Assembly: GCA_937924035.1 (NCBI GenBank)
Contig: CALDTK010000108.1
Coordinates: forward strand, 1-56,366
Length of the DNA stretch: 56,366 nt
Reading direction: 5' to 3'
Source: an uncultured Saprospiraceae bacterium
GTDB taxonomy: Bacteria; Bacteroidota; Bacteroidia; Chitinophagales; Saprospiraceae
The notes beneath the pieces were generated by a model. It was not told where the DNA came from. It worked only from the letters and a program-made list of their open reading frames with translations, and made no database searches. Made by a program: the position numbers and the translations under genes. Of this stretch, positions 1 through 9,741 are shown piece after piece. The stretch's first letter is position 1; every line of letters begins with the position of its first letter.

Positions 1-1067
1 CGACAAGGTCCACACCAGCTGGCCCAGAAATCAATGAGTAGAATTTTACCTCGGTAATCTTCAGGCCCAATCTTACCAGAGCTATCGATCAACATTTGCG
101 TGAATGATGGGGCCACAGCTCCATCTTCAAAGGCGGCTAAGCGAGCGATAGTTTGTTCTAGTAGGGCGACAGACTCTGGTTCTTCGGCGCCATACTTCTT
201 CAGGTATTGCTTGGCAAACGTAGCTGCCATTGGGTTGTTCGCTCCTTTCAGGGTAGCAATTACTCCGCCTAGAGCCAGCTTATGAACAGAAGGATAGTTG
301 TAAACGAGATCTAGTTGAGTATTCAGGCTTTCTCCGAGCAGCTGAGAAGGAACTTTGGCTTGCACGAGTGTCTTCGTGAAGTCGCGGTAGCTTTCGAAAA
401 CCCATGGATTACCTACGTATACAGGTTCTGAGAAGTCTGTGTACTGAAAACGCTCATTGACGAAGTACATCAGCTCATTGGTGTATGGTTTTTCACTGTT
501 CGTAAAGCTGGTGTACAGGTTTGCTGCCATTACAGAAGCAAAGAAATCCTTACCCTCAGCACGAAGACCTTCCAACTTAGCTACTTTCTCGTCGTCGTTT
601 GCTTTCAAGTTAAGTTTCGCTGCTTCAAAAGCTGGAGTTCCACTTTTGGTTACACTCAAACTTTGCGTAAGACTTTGCCCTTTCTTAGACAGCGCTTGAA
701 ATTCTCTCTTTAGCTCTCCGTAAGCATCGTTTACGGCAGAACCAGTCATGATTGCAGCTGCCATTTTTCGGCAGTTTCCATTGATGTTGAAGGACTCTTT
801 TCCGTCTAAAACGATAGGAATAGGATTCCCAGATTCAGGTCCTATGTAGGTTATCCCTGTTAATTCTACATCGTTGGCTAAAGTATAGCTACCGTCAGCC
901 TGCTTCTCCAACGGCTTCGTTTTGATAAAATTCACGCCATTGAAGCGGAATTGGTACATAGCATCTTCACAATTGGGCACTTTAACAGTGACTTGCTGTG
1001 CGGAAACAGAAAGTAGGCTCAGTGTAAAACTTGCAAAAAGGAGTACGCGCAAATAAGTCATGGTCAT
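1..1067 (-). CDS. Thioredoxin-like/TlpA-family disulfide reductase, secreted (partial, C-terminus beyond window)
   Basis: Open minus-strand frame running off the left edge. Manual translation gives MT(M)TYLRVLLFASFTLSLLSVSAQQ signal peptide and ends in ...YRGKILLIDFWASWCGPCR, a thioredoxin WCGPC motif. Start at 1067 or 1061. Confidence 0.85.
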   Translation of the reverse strand, partial: MTMTYLRVLLFASFTLSLLSVSAQQVTVKVPNCEDAMYQFRFNGVNFIKTKPLEKQADGSYTLANDVELTGITYIGPESGNPIPIVLDGKESFNINGNCRKMAAAIMTGSAVNDAYGELKREFQALSKKGQSLTQSLSVTKSGTPAFEAAKLNLKANDDEKVAKLEGLRAEGKDFFASVMAANLYTSFTNSEKPYTNELMYFVNERFQYTDFSEPVYVGNPWVFESYRDFTKTLVQAKVPSQLLGESLNTQLDLVYNYPSVHKLALGGVIATLKGANNPMAATFAKQYLKKYGAEEPESVALLEQTIARLAAFEDGAVAPSFTQMLIDSSGKIGPEDYRGKILLIDFWASWCGPC

Positions 1068-1318
1068 ATTACGTTCAAGTGAACCCCTTAGTTGTGTGAA
1101 CACTAGGTGAATACTAAGGTTAAGGTAGAGCTCCAAAGATCAAATTCCTTTTGGTTTTTTGATCGGAAAAACTAATTCGGCCAGCGAATAGTGACATTCC
1201 TATCATATTTGTGCAGGTATAGGCACAACAATCTGCCAACTCAAAGTGCTTATATTTACAGCTCTACCTTGTTTCTGATAGACTGAGCTACCTTTAGACT
1301 GCCGCTAATCGACCTTGA

Positions 1319-2380
1319 ATGACAAAATTAAGCTCCCCATTTAACACCCTCAACGAAGCTACTATTAAAACGGAGCTTGCGAATTGGAAGAAAATCGTAG
1401 CGAAATATCAAGTGCCAAGCTGGTCTAAGGCTATTTGGCAGCTTGTCAACAGCTTTGGTCCTTTCATTGCGATTTGGGTGGCGATGTATTTCAGCGTTGA
1501 TTACAGCATCTGGCTCACGATGGGCTTAGGTGTTATTAATGCGTTTTTCCTTGTACGCATCTTCATTATACAGCATGATTGTGGCCACTTCTCGTTTACG
1601 AAGAGTCGTAAAGCCAACGAAGCAATCGGCTGGGTTTGTTCCTACTTCTCCACCATTCCTTATAACTACTGGGCACGTGTTCACAGTTATCACCACGGGC
1701 ATACAGGGCAGCTAGAGCATCGCGACATTGGAGACATCGACTTTCTAACTGTAGATGAGTTTCGCGTGAAGAGCAAGTGGGATAAGTTTAAATACCGTCT
1801 TTTCCGTAATCCGCTTGTGATTTTCGGTATCGTTCCTGTGATCTACCTAGGAGTAATGCTTAGGCTCTCAAAAATTACATTCCCAGGTTGGAAAAAAGTG
1901 CACGTCAAACAGCACATCAATAACATCACACTGGTAGCAATCTATGCCGGATTGGGCTACTTGGTAGGTTGGCAGAAATTCCTCATCGTGCAAGGCTCTG
2001 TTGTCTTTTTCTTTGGTGTGATTGCGTTCTGGTTCTTTTACGTGCAGCACCAACACGAGGACACCTACATGCGTTGGACAAAGCAATGGGATTATCTACT
2101 AGCAGCAATCCGTGGAGCGACTTTTTATAAGCTGCCACGCTTCATGCACTTCCTTACTGGAAACATCGGTTTTCACCACATTCACCACTTGAGCTCTCGC
2201 ATCCCGAATTACAACCTTCGTAAGTGCGCCCAAGAGAATCCGATTCTCCAGAAGTACGTGACCTCAGTTACTTTCTTCGAAAGTCTCCCAATGATGTTTA
2301 ATAAGTTGTGGGACGAAGAGACTGCTCGAATGATTACATTCAAAGAGTATTATCGCCGCGAGCGAGTGCGTATGGCGTAA
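1319..2380 (+). CDS. Membrane fatty acid desaturase
   Basis: 353 aa with three His boxes HDCGH, HSYHH and HHIHH plus TM segments; typical FA_desaturase family. Confidence 0.93.
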   Translation: MTKLSSPFNTLNEATIKTELANWKKIVAKYQVPSWSKAIWQLVNSFGPFIAIWVAMYFSVDYSIWLTMGLGVINAFFLVRIFIIQHDCGHFSFTKSRKANEAIGWVCSYFSTIPYNYWARVHSYHHGHTGQLEHRDIGDIDFLTVDEFRVKSKWDKFKYRLFRNPLVIFGIVPVIYLGVMLRLSKITFPGWKKVHVKQHINNITLVAIYAGLGYLVGWQKFLIVQGSVVFFFGVIAFWFFYVQHQHEDTYMRWTKQWDYLLAAIRGATFYKLPRFMHFLTGNIGFHHIHHLSSRIPNYNLRKCAQENPILQKYVTSVTFFESLPMMFNKLWDEETARMITFKEYYRRERVRMA

Positions 2381-2399
2381 CTGCTAGTCAATAAGAGAA

Positions 2400-2436
2400 A
2401 AAGAGGTCTAACTGTCAATCAGTTAGACCTCTTTTT
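2400..2436. terminator. Bidirectional Rho-independent terminator
   Basis: Stem aagaggtctaactg / cagttagacctctt with 5-nt loop, followed by a T tract, between convergent genes. Confidence 0.85.
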
Positions 2437-2441
2437 TTGCG

Positions 2442-4190
2442 TTAAAAGGAGTACACCTCTTCTGCTCCAATATAAGTGTGTAGAACCTCAGCACTTGGAA
2501 TACTGTCAGCTTCGCACTTCACCAAGTTTCGATCAAGCACGATAAAGTCAGCTAGTTTTCCTACGCTTATGCTTCCTTTTAACTTCTCCTCAAAGCCTGC
2601 ATAGGCGTTGGCCATGGTGTATGCGTAAATGGCTTCCTCTCTAGAAAGTGCTTGTTCTGGGAAGAAAGCTTCACCACCAGGTTTTTGCTTACGCGTAAGC
2701 ATCGCATACAGACTTGCCAAAGCACTAACTTCTTCGACCGGAGCATCTGTACCATTTGTCACTACAGCACCCGCCTCGAGGAGTGAGCGCCACGCGTAAG
2801 CGCCCGTACGAGCGCGTTCTTCGCCCAATCTTGCAACTACAAATGGAGCGTCGCTCGTCGCATGAATCCCTTGCATACTCGCGATAGTTCCAGTTGAGGC
2901 AAATCGCGAAATGTCTTCTACAGCAATATGCTGGCTGTGCTCATTTCGCCAGCGCAAAGCAGTATCGACTTGGTTTGAATAGACCTCCACGATGTCTAAG
3001 GTTTCTTTGTTGGCTCGGTCGCCAATGGCATGTACACAGAGCTGCATTCCTTTCGAAAAGGCGAGGTCCGCAATGCATTTTACCTCTTCAACCGTTGTCG
3101 TATTCTGTCCTTGAAATCCGGGCTTATCACTGTAATCTTCAAGAAGCCAAGCTCCATAGCTGCCCAAGGCACCGTCGAGTTCGGTTTTGATTGCTCGAAC
3201 GGTGAGCTTGTGGTTTCCAACGTCGAGCCAAGGGAGTCCACTGGCGCTGCCATCTGACCCTTCCATTTCAGCGCAGCTTTCACGTAGCATCATCCAAAGT
3301 CGAACATCGAGTGAGTCAGCTTCCGCCAAAACCTTTAGCGCATCTAGATCTAGCCGGGAGGTACCTGCGTCCTGAAAACTTGTGATTCCCTGCTTGATGC
3401 AGGCTTGACTTGCGAGTTTCCAAGCCTGTTGCTGTTCTGCTACTCGCTGTTCTTGAGGTAAGCTCGCATAGTAAGCTTGCAATGCTTCGTAGAGCTGTGC
3501 TGTAGCGCGTTCTTCGAAAATACCGATAGGCTCCCCGTGCGCATTTCGAAGAATACGACCTCCTTCAGGATCTGAAGTCTCGTTACTAATGCCTGCTGCT
3601 TTCATTGCTGCTGCATTTGCCATAGCTCCGTGTCCGCTGGCATGTGTAAGGACTACTGGGTTGTTGGGCGAAACTTCACTTAGTGCATCATGGAGTGGAT
3701 ATCCATCAACGGTTTCATAGCCCGTGTCGGTCCACTTTTCTTGGTGCCAGCCTCGCCCGTATATCCAATCACCAGGTTTGGCGCGCTCGGCCCGAACACG
3801 AACAGAATCGATGATTTCCGCCCAAGAGGTAGTTGCTAGAAGGTTTAGGTTTAATAGGGAGTTTCCTAACCCTCCAAAGTGAGCGTGCCCTTCAATGAAG
3901 CCCGGCATTACAAAGCGTCCTTCAAGGTCGATAACCGTTGTTGCATCTGTTTTAAGAGCGCTAATTTCTGCAGTCGAACCAGTTGCAACGATGCGATCTC
4001 CTTTCGTAGCAATAGCCTCTACCCAAGGTTTGTCTTCTTCAACGGTGTAAATTTTACCGTTGATGAAGAGTTGATCGGCCACACGCTCGTCAGGGGTTTT
4101 GGCGCAAGCAGACAAGCCGAGGATCACTGCTGCTGAAACATAAACAAGGGTCATACTTGTGAAAAGCTGATGGAGGAGGGTAGACTGCAT
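2442..4190 (-). CDS. Amidohydrolase family lipoprotein (YtcJ-like)
   Basis: ORF 2442..4238; lipobox LGLSAC after a hydrophobic stretch suggests a downstream start (4190 or 4154). Amidohydrolase motifs PGFIEGHAHF, CVHAIGDRA and NGTDAPVE. Confidence 0.88.
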   Translation of the reverse strand: MQSTLLHQLFTSMTLVYVSAAVILGLSACAKTPDERVADQLFINGKIYTVEEDKPWVEAIATKGDRIVATGSTAEISALKTDATTVIDLEGRFVMPGFIEGHAHFGGLGNSLLNLNLLATTSWAEIIDSVRVRAERAKPGDWIYGRGWHQEKWTDTGYETVDGYPLHDALSEVSPNNPVVLTHASGHGAMANAAAMKAAGISNETSDPEGGRILRNAHGEPIGIFEERATAQLYEALQAYYASLPQEQRVAEQQQAWKLASQACIKQGITSFQDAGTSRLDLDALKVLAEADSLDVRLWMMLRESCAEMEGSDGSASGLPWLDVGNHKLTVRAIKTELDGALGSYGAWLLEDYSDKPGFQGQNTTTVEEVKCIADLAFSKGMQLCVHAIGDRANKETLDIVEVYSNQVDTALRWRNEHSQHIAVEDISRFASTGTIASMQGIHATSDAPFVVARLGEERARTGAYAWRSLLEAGAVVTNGTDAPVEEVSALASLYAMLTRKQKPGGEAFFPEQALSREEAIYAYTMANAYAGFEEKLKGSISVGKLADFIVLDRNLVKCEADSIPSAEVLHTYIGAEEVYSF

Positions 4191-4286
4191 ATCGCTAAGA
4201 TTGCAAGAAGGATAGATATTATCAGGATGATGATGCAACGTACTGTCTCAGATGTTGTCATTTGAGCAGACCTAAAAAACTACAAC

Positions 4287-4982
4287 ATGACTCGCATCAC
4301 CTTACTCCTCGCAGCTTTATTCATAGCATTCTCCGCTTTTGGTCAAAGCAAAACCTTTAATCCAGGAGCATTTGACATGGTCGGCGTCAATTATGGAATA
4401 GATGCTGTCATTCAAAAGGGTAATACGCACGCGGTTACTATCGAAGCAGACCAATCTGTACTCGATGTGGTGGTTGTTCGTGTAGAAGGAGATCAATTGA
4501 AGATTTCTTTTGATCAAAAAGAATGGAATCAATTGAGGAAGTCGGCGCTTCGTAAGGGTATTAAGGCGACGATTACAACCCCAGCTCTCAGCGGAGTTCT
4601 CGCCAATGGTGGGAGCGACGTTGTGAGCAAAGATGTCTGGAAGGGAGATTCTTTTTCTGCTACCTGTAATGGAGGTGCAGACCTCACTTTGATCGTCGAC
4701 GTTGAAAGTATCAAAGTCGTTGCCAATGGAGGTGCGGACATTTACCTTTCAGGAAGCGCTAGAAAAGCTAAACTGGTAGCGAACGGTGGCGCAGACATTG
4801 AAGCGGAAGACCTTATGACAGAAACTGCAGAGGCAACTGCAAATGGAGCTGGAGATATTTCATTGAATGTCTCAACAACGTTGAAGGCCCGCGCAAATGG
4901 CGGAAGCGATATCGAATATTACGGAACCGCCTCTAAGATTGACGTGCGTGCGAGTGGTGGATCTGATATTGACCGAGGGTAA
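4287..4982 (+). CDS. Secreted head GIN domain (DUF2807-like) protein
   Basis: Signal peptide MTRITLLLAALFIAFSAFGQ; repeated ANGGADI/ANGGSDI turns typical of DUF2807 beta-helix proteins. Confidence 0.85.
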   Translation: MTRITLLLAALFIAFSAFGQSKTFNPGAFDMVGVNYGIDAVIQKGNTHAVTIEADQSVLDVVVVRVEGDQLKISFDQKEWNQLRKSALRKGIKATITTPALSGVLANGGSDVVSKDVWKGDSFSATCNGGADLTLIVDVESIKVVANGGADIYLSGSARKAKLVANGGADIEAEDLMTETAEATANGAGDISLNVSTTLKARANGGSDIEYYGTASKIDVRASGGSDIDRG

Positions 4983-5099
4983 TGGTTTTGAATAATGATT
5001 GATAATTTGTTTTAGGGAGTGAAATTAGTTCAGGAATTCGTGTATGTTTACGGTACGTGAGAAGTTATGACTTTTTAAATGTAATCAAATTCTCTTAAA

Positions 5100-5475
5100 A
5101 TGAGATTCTCAATATTTTTTTTTCATTTCGGCCTTTGCCTTTTCCCTGACAACAACTAGTTGTACAGATGATCTGGTTCTTGGAGCCAATGCCCTAGAGG
5201 TTGTTAGTGTTGATAACATAACCATATACGATTTAGATGGGAGTGTAAGCCAAAACATTACTGTTTCTTTTTTAAGTGACGGATCAAATATCATCGAAGG
5301 GCAAGAAAGCCTTGGCGATTCTGGATCAACTCTCGAAAATAGAGCAGCACCAATCAAAGGTAGACGCTTTGTAGATCCTCAGGGCAATGACGATGCTCCA
5401 GAGCCTAATAATGATGGTGGTCTTGATTACCACTGTTGGACAAGTAACACTGCGATTTGCTACAATAGACCGTAG
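5100..5475 (+). pseudogene. Small putative lipoprotein gene with +1 frameshift in a T9 homopolymer (possibly phase-variable)
   Basis: With one T removed (T8) the frame reads MRFSIFFFISAFAFSLTTTSCTDDLVLGANALEVVSVDNITIYDLDG...DYHCWTSNTAICYNRP*, 124 aa with a lipobox. With T9 it stops at TAG 5157-5159. Length 376 nt = 3x125+1. Confidence 0.65.
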
Positions 5476-5492
5476 CCATCCAAAATTTTACA

Positions 5493-6638
5493 ATGAATTA
5501 TTTTATTGTAGCATTTCTACTCTTTTGGGCTGCATCGGTAGGTGTGGCCCAAACTAGTAGTGACGAGTGTTCTAGTCAGCTATTTAAAGTCGACTTAGAT
5601 GCTGATGCCTATGCAAAGCGTGCTTCAGGTTTTGAAACAGGAACTCTCATTGTGTTAGATTCGGTGAGAAGCTTGTTTAATATTGGACACCTCGATGTGT
5701 TTTTAATTGATAATAAAGGTGGGATAATCAGAGGTTTAGATTATACCAAGATCGACAGTATTGCAGACCTCCATGCCAAACAAAAACACGGAGCATCAGC
5801 AAAGGTGAAGAGAACTTTGACAGAGCTGGACTCTGTCTTGTGCATGCGAACAGTCTATTATGTTAGAGGGTTGAGGCGGATTGAAGGACAGGAACTTGCT
5901 CGAATTGAATTGTCCGTAATAGTCGAAAACGTAGATGTTAGGTATGGGTATGCATTTGAAAATGCTTTTTTTACAGTTGACGTAGATTATGATTTAAATA
6001 TTTGTAAATCTACTCTCATAGAAGATTCTTCCGTTCTTGCACATTCTTTATCGCTAGTGAATGGAATCTCAACAGCTAAAGATCTTGTATTAAAAACTGA
6101 GGAGATTGATGGTTTGGATTCAGCCCAAAGTATATTTGTTCATTTTTCTTTGAAAAATGATAAATGGATATACAATGGTCCTTTTACTAAATTGAAATAT
6201 ATTGAGGGACCAAATTATTTTACACATTTCCCTGGTGGAATAAAACATTCTGAAGGATTTTTATATTCAAATGGTAAGGACGCCCTTGTTCAAAATGTAG
6301 AAGGTGTTGATGTCTTACAATGGGAGGTGCCAGACTACAGAGATTTTTCTATAAAAAAATTAATTTCCTATGATCGTGGGTATATTGCGATTAGTTTTCC
6401 TATTGGTGAGAATAGACCTCCTAAAGGAAAGCCATTCTATTATTATGTTGAATTTAGAGATCAAAAATTGAATCAAAAAACAAGTATCGGCAGATACGAT
6501 ATGAAACGGTTTTTAGTAAATGATATTTCTTTGAAAGGAGAAGGCCTTCATGTTTTACTATTCGATAAAAAATCAAAAAATCATGTAGTACACATTCTTA
6601 ATTTTAAAGAAGGCTGTGATGGAAAGGTTTACAGGTGA
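5493..6638 (+). CDS. Hypothetical secreted protein
   Basis: 381 aa ORF with signal peptide MNYFIVAFLLFWAASVGVAQ; visibly AT-rich relative to flanks. Confidence 0.8.
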   Translation: MNYFIVAFLLFWAASVGVAQTSSDECSSQLFKVDLDADAYAKRASGFETGTLIVLDSVRSLFNIGHLDVFLIDNKGGIIRGLDYTKIDSIADLHAKQKHGASAKVKRTLTELDSVLCMRTVYYVRGLRRIEGQELARIELSVIVENVDVRYGYAFENAFFTVDVDYDLNICKSTLIEDSSVLAHSLSLVNGISTAKDLVLKTEEIDGLDSAQSIFVHFSLKNDKWIYNGPFTKLKYIEGPNYFTHFPGGIKHSEGFLYSNGKDALVQNVEGVDVLQWEVPDYRDFSIKKLISYDRGYIAISFPIGENRPPKGKPFYYYVEFRDQKLNQKTSIGRYDMKRFLVNDISLKGEGLHVLLFDKKSKNHVVHILNFKEGCDGKVYR

Positions 6639-6713
6639 TCTGAAATCCAAGTGCCGATTGCGTTGGTGTGTTTGCAAGATGTAGTTTTTATTTTGTGTGG
6701 TTAACTTGGCGCA

Positions 6714-9701
6714 ATGCAGCGTCACTTTCTCCTCTTACTTATTGTATCTATAGGTTTTTGCTCCTTTGCACTTGCGCAAGGGACAAATCCTGTTTCGGCA
6801 CCCTCAGACAAACGACCTAACAGTTATGCCATCAAGGCAGCTAAGGTGTATATCACCCCAGAGCGAATGCTTGAGAATGCTACGGTCATTGTCAAGGACG
6901 GACGCGTAGTAAACGTGGGTGTTGGGATCAACATTCCAGCAGGTGCAATTCAAGTGGATGCAGGAGAAAAGACTATCGTTCCTGGATTTATAGATCTGAT
7001 GAGCGACTATGGCCAGCCTGCGCTCGAAAAGACTAAGCGTGATTGGAGTAGGCCACAGTATGAGACCAAAACCGATGGTCCATTCAGTTGGAACCAAGCG
7101 TTAAAATCAGAGTACAATGCTGCTGCGCATTTTACAACAAATGAAAAGCGCGCAAAGGAGCTTCGTAAGCTTGGTTTTACAACGGTGCTGAGTCATAGAC
7201 CTGACGGAATCTCTCGAGGTTCGGCAGCAATGGTCTCTCTCGGTGACAAGTCGCCGCAAGAGTCAGTGATCAATGGAAAAGCAGCGCACGTGCTTAGTTT
7301 CTCTAAGGGAACGAGCACACAAATGTATCCGGGTTCTTTGATGGGCATGATTGCTTTGTTGCGACAGACCTATCTAGACGCGGAGTGGTATAATAGTTAC
7401 GGCAAAAAAGAAGTCACTAACCTCAGTATTGAGTCATGGTCTGATCTGCAAAACTTACCTCAGATATTTGCTGTAGGAGACAAGCTTGAAGCGATTCGGG
7501 CCTTGAATCTAGGTACTGAATTTAACGCCAAATACATCATAAAAGGAGACGGCGACACCTATCAACGACTGGACGGCTTTCGCCAAAACGAGAAATTTAT
7601 TGTCCCGCTCACCTTTCCTGATGCGTACGACGTCACCGATCCATATGATGCTCAAATGGCTGATTATGCCGACCTATTGCACTGGGAATTAGCCGATGCC
7701 AATGCGGTTTACTTGAAGAATGCTGGTCACCAAGTTGCCTTCACACTTGATGGTCTAGGCAAGGATGAAAAGTCGTTTTTTGAGCGCCTGGCTCGTGTGC
7801 GAGGCGCAGGGATGAGCGATTCAGATTTGCTTGCCGCATTGACTACTGTACCGGCAGCGTACGTAGGTATGGGTCAAGATTTAGGATCTCTCGAAAATGG
7901 AAAACTCGCCAACCTTATCATTCTAGATGAATGGCCAGTAGCCAAGAAAACGAAGGTTTACCAAACCTGGGTTTCAGGAGAGCCTTTTACACTCGCTCCA
8001 TTCAGTGAGGAAATCGCAGAAGGAGACTATCGCATTGTTGTCGGTGATATGGCTTACCTCATGCAAGTCGACGGCAAGGGTAAAGCCAAAGTGCGTGTAA
8101 AAGGGGATTCGGCTTTCGTCGATGCTAAATTGAAGCGCACTGTTGATCGTATCACCCTCTCTTTCCCCTCAGATACAGTGAAAGAAGCAGCTGTGATTCG
8201 CTTAGGAGGCCTGGTACAAGCACGTAAATGGGCAGGACAAGGCTATGACGCTGCTGGAAATTGGATGTCTTGGTCGGCGAAGTACGACGATACAATGTTG
8301 GTTGGAGACGAGGCGAAAAAGAAGGAGGATAAAGCTCCCGCCAAAACCCAAATAGACAAGCTTCCAGAGCTGCCAAAACCCTTCGCTCCATACGGATCTA
8401 CAGTTTTGCCGAAAGGCGAATCATTCGTAGTGCGCAACGCAACCGTTTGGACCAATGAAGATGTCGGTATACTCGAGAAGGCTGATGTCTACGTGGTTAA
8501 TGGAAAAATATCTGGTTTTGGCGAAAGCTTAAAAGTACCTAAAGGGGTAAAAGAAATCGATGGAACTGGCAAACACCTCACTACTGGAATTATAGATGAG
8601 CATTCACACATTGCAATCTCCCGCGGAGTAAATGAAGCTTCGCAAGAATCGACAGCTGAGGTAAGGATTGGTGATGTTGTCAACTCTGAAGACGTCAATA
8701 TTTATCGTCACCTCTCTGGTGGTGTTACTGCCATTCAACAACTGCATGGTTCTGCAAATCCAATCGGGGGCCAGTCATCGCTTATCAAGTTGCGCTGGGG
8801 TCACACGCCCGAAAAGCTCAAAATTGATGGAGCGGATGGGTTTATCAAGTTTGCCCTCGGTGAAAATGTGAAGCAGAGTAACTGGGGCGGGAATACCACG
8901 CGCTATCCGCAAACACGCATGGGGGTTGAGCAGGTTTATGAAGACTATTTCACGCGTGCGGAGGCCTATCACAAAGCTCGTATGGCTGGAGATAAATCGG
9001 TAAGGCGAGACCTAGACCTTGAAGCGCTCGCAGAGATTGTCAATAAAAAGCGTTTCATCTCTTGCCACTCGTACCGTCAGTCTGAGATCAATATGCTGAT
9101 GAAGGTTGCCGAACGCCACAACTTTAATGTCAACACCTTCACCCATATTTTGGAAGGCTACAAAGTGGCTGATAAAATGAAGGAACACGGTGTAGGTGCT
9201 TCGACCTTCAGTGATTGGTGGGCCTATAAATTCGAAGTCTGGGATGCGATTCCAGAAAACGGACCGATGATGCATGAGCAAGGGGTGACCGTAGCTTATA
9301 ATTCAGATGATGCAGAGCTAGGTCGACGCCTCAACCAAGAAGCAGGTAAGGCTGTACAGTACGGCGGCTTGAGCGAAGAGGACGCTTGGAAATTTGTGAC
9401 CCTCAATCCTGCGAAGTTGCTTCATCTTGACAATGAAATGGGGTCGATCAAAGCTGGCAAGGATGCCGACCTAGTGCTTTGGAACGCCCACCCAATGAGT
9501 GTGTATGCAAGTGCTGAAATGACTTGGGTAGATGGCACACTTTACTTCGATAGAGCAGATATGAAAAAGCGGCAGCAGGCCATGCGCACGGAGCGCAATC
9601 GCCTGGCACAAGCAATGCTAGACGAAAAGAATGCTGGAAAACGTACCAAGCCTGTAGAAGGGCATGGTGGTGAGCACTATGAATGTGACTCAGTCCACTA
9701 A
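6714..9701 (+). CDS. Two-domain amidohydrolase (imidazolonepropionase-like), secreted
   Basis: 995 aa, signal peptide; C-terminal amidohydrolase signatures GIIDEHSHIAISRG, ISCHSYR, AYNSDDAELGRRL, AGKDADLVLW; N-terminal half with related fold (FIDLMSDYG). Confidence 0.9.
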   Translation: MQRHFLLLLIVSIGFCSFALAQGTNPVSAPSDKRPNSYAIKAAKVYITPERMLENATVIVKDGRVVNVGVGINIPAGAIQVDAGEKTIVPGFIDLMSDYGQPALEKTKRDWSRPQYETKTDGPFSWNQALKSEYNAAAHFTTNEKRAKELRKLGFTTVLSHRPDGISRGSAAMVSLGDKSPQESVINGKAAHVLSFSKGTSTQMYPGSLMGMIALLRQTYLDAEWYNSYGKKEVTNLSIESWSDLQNLPQIFAVGDKLEAIRALNLGTEFNAKYIIKGDGDTYQRLDGFRQNEKFIVPLTFPDAYDVTDPYDAQMADYADLLHWELADANAVYLKNAGHQVAFTLDGLGKDEKSFFERLARVRGAGMSDSDLLAALTTVPAAYVGMGQDLGSLENGKLANLIILDEWPVAKKTKVYQTWVSGEPFTLAPFSEEIAEGDYRIVVGDMAYLMQVDGKGKAKVRVKGDSAFVDAKLKRTVDRITLSFPSDTVKEAAVIRLGGLVQARKWAGQGYDAAGNWMSWSAKYDDTMLVGDEAKKKEDKAPAKTQIDKLPELPKPFAPYGSTVLPKGESFVVRNATVWTNEDVGILEKADVYVVNGKISGFGESLKVPKGVKEIDGTGKHLTTGIIDEHSHIAISRGVNEASQESTAEVRIGDVVNSEDVNIYRHLSGGVTAIQQLHGSANPIGGQSSLIKLRWGHTPEKLKIDGADGFIKFALGENVKQSNWGGNTTRYPQTRMGVEQVYEDYFTRAEAYHKARMAGDKSVRRDLDLEALAEIVNKKRFISCHSYRQSEINMLMKVAERHNFNVNTFTHILEGYKVADKMKEHGVGASTFSDWWAYKFEVWDAIPENGPMMHEQGVTVAYNSDDAELGRRLNQEAGKAVQYGGLSEEDAWKFVTLNPAKLLHLDNEMGSIKAGKDADLVLWNAHPMSVYASAEMTWVDGTLYFDRADMKKRQQAMRTERNRLAQAMLDEKNAGKRTKPVEGHGGEHYECDSVH
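7576..7589 (+). repeat. Iterated 14-mer GCTTTCGCCAAAAC, exact
   Basis: Exact match; in the amidohydrolase encodes G-FRQN. Confidence 0.95.
8515..8528 (-). repeat. Iterated 14-mer GCTTTCGCCAAAAC, exact
   Basis: gttttggcgaaagc; encodes GFGES in the amidohydrolase. Confidence 0.95.
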
Positions 9702-9741
9702 TCAGTATTAGAGCCTCTTTTTCACCCTCAAGAATTCAACC

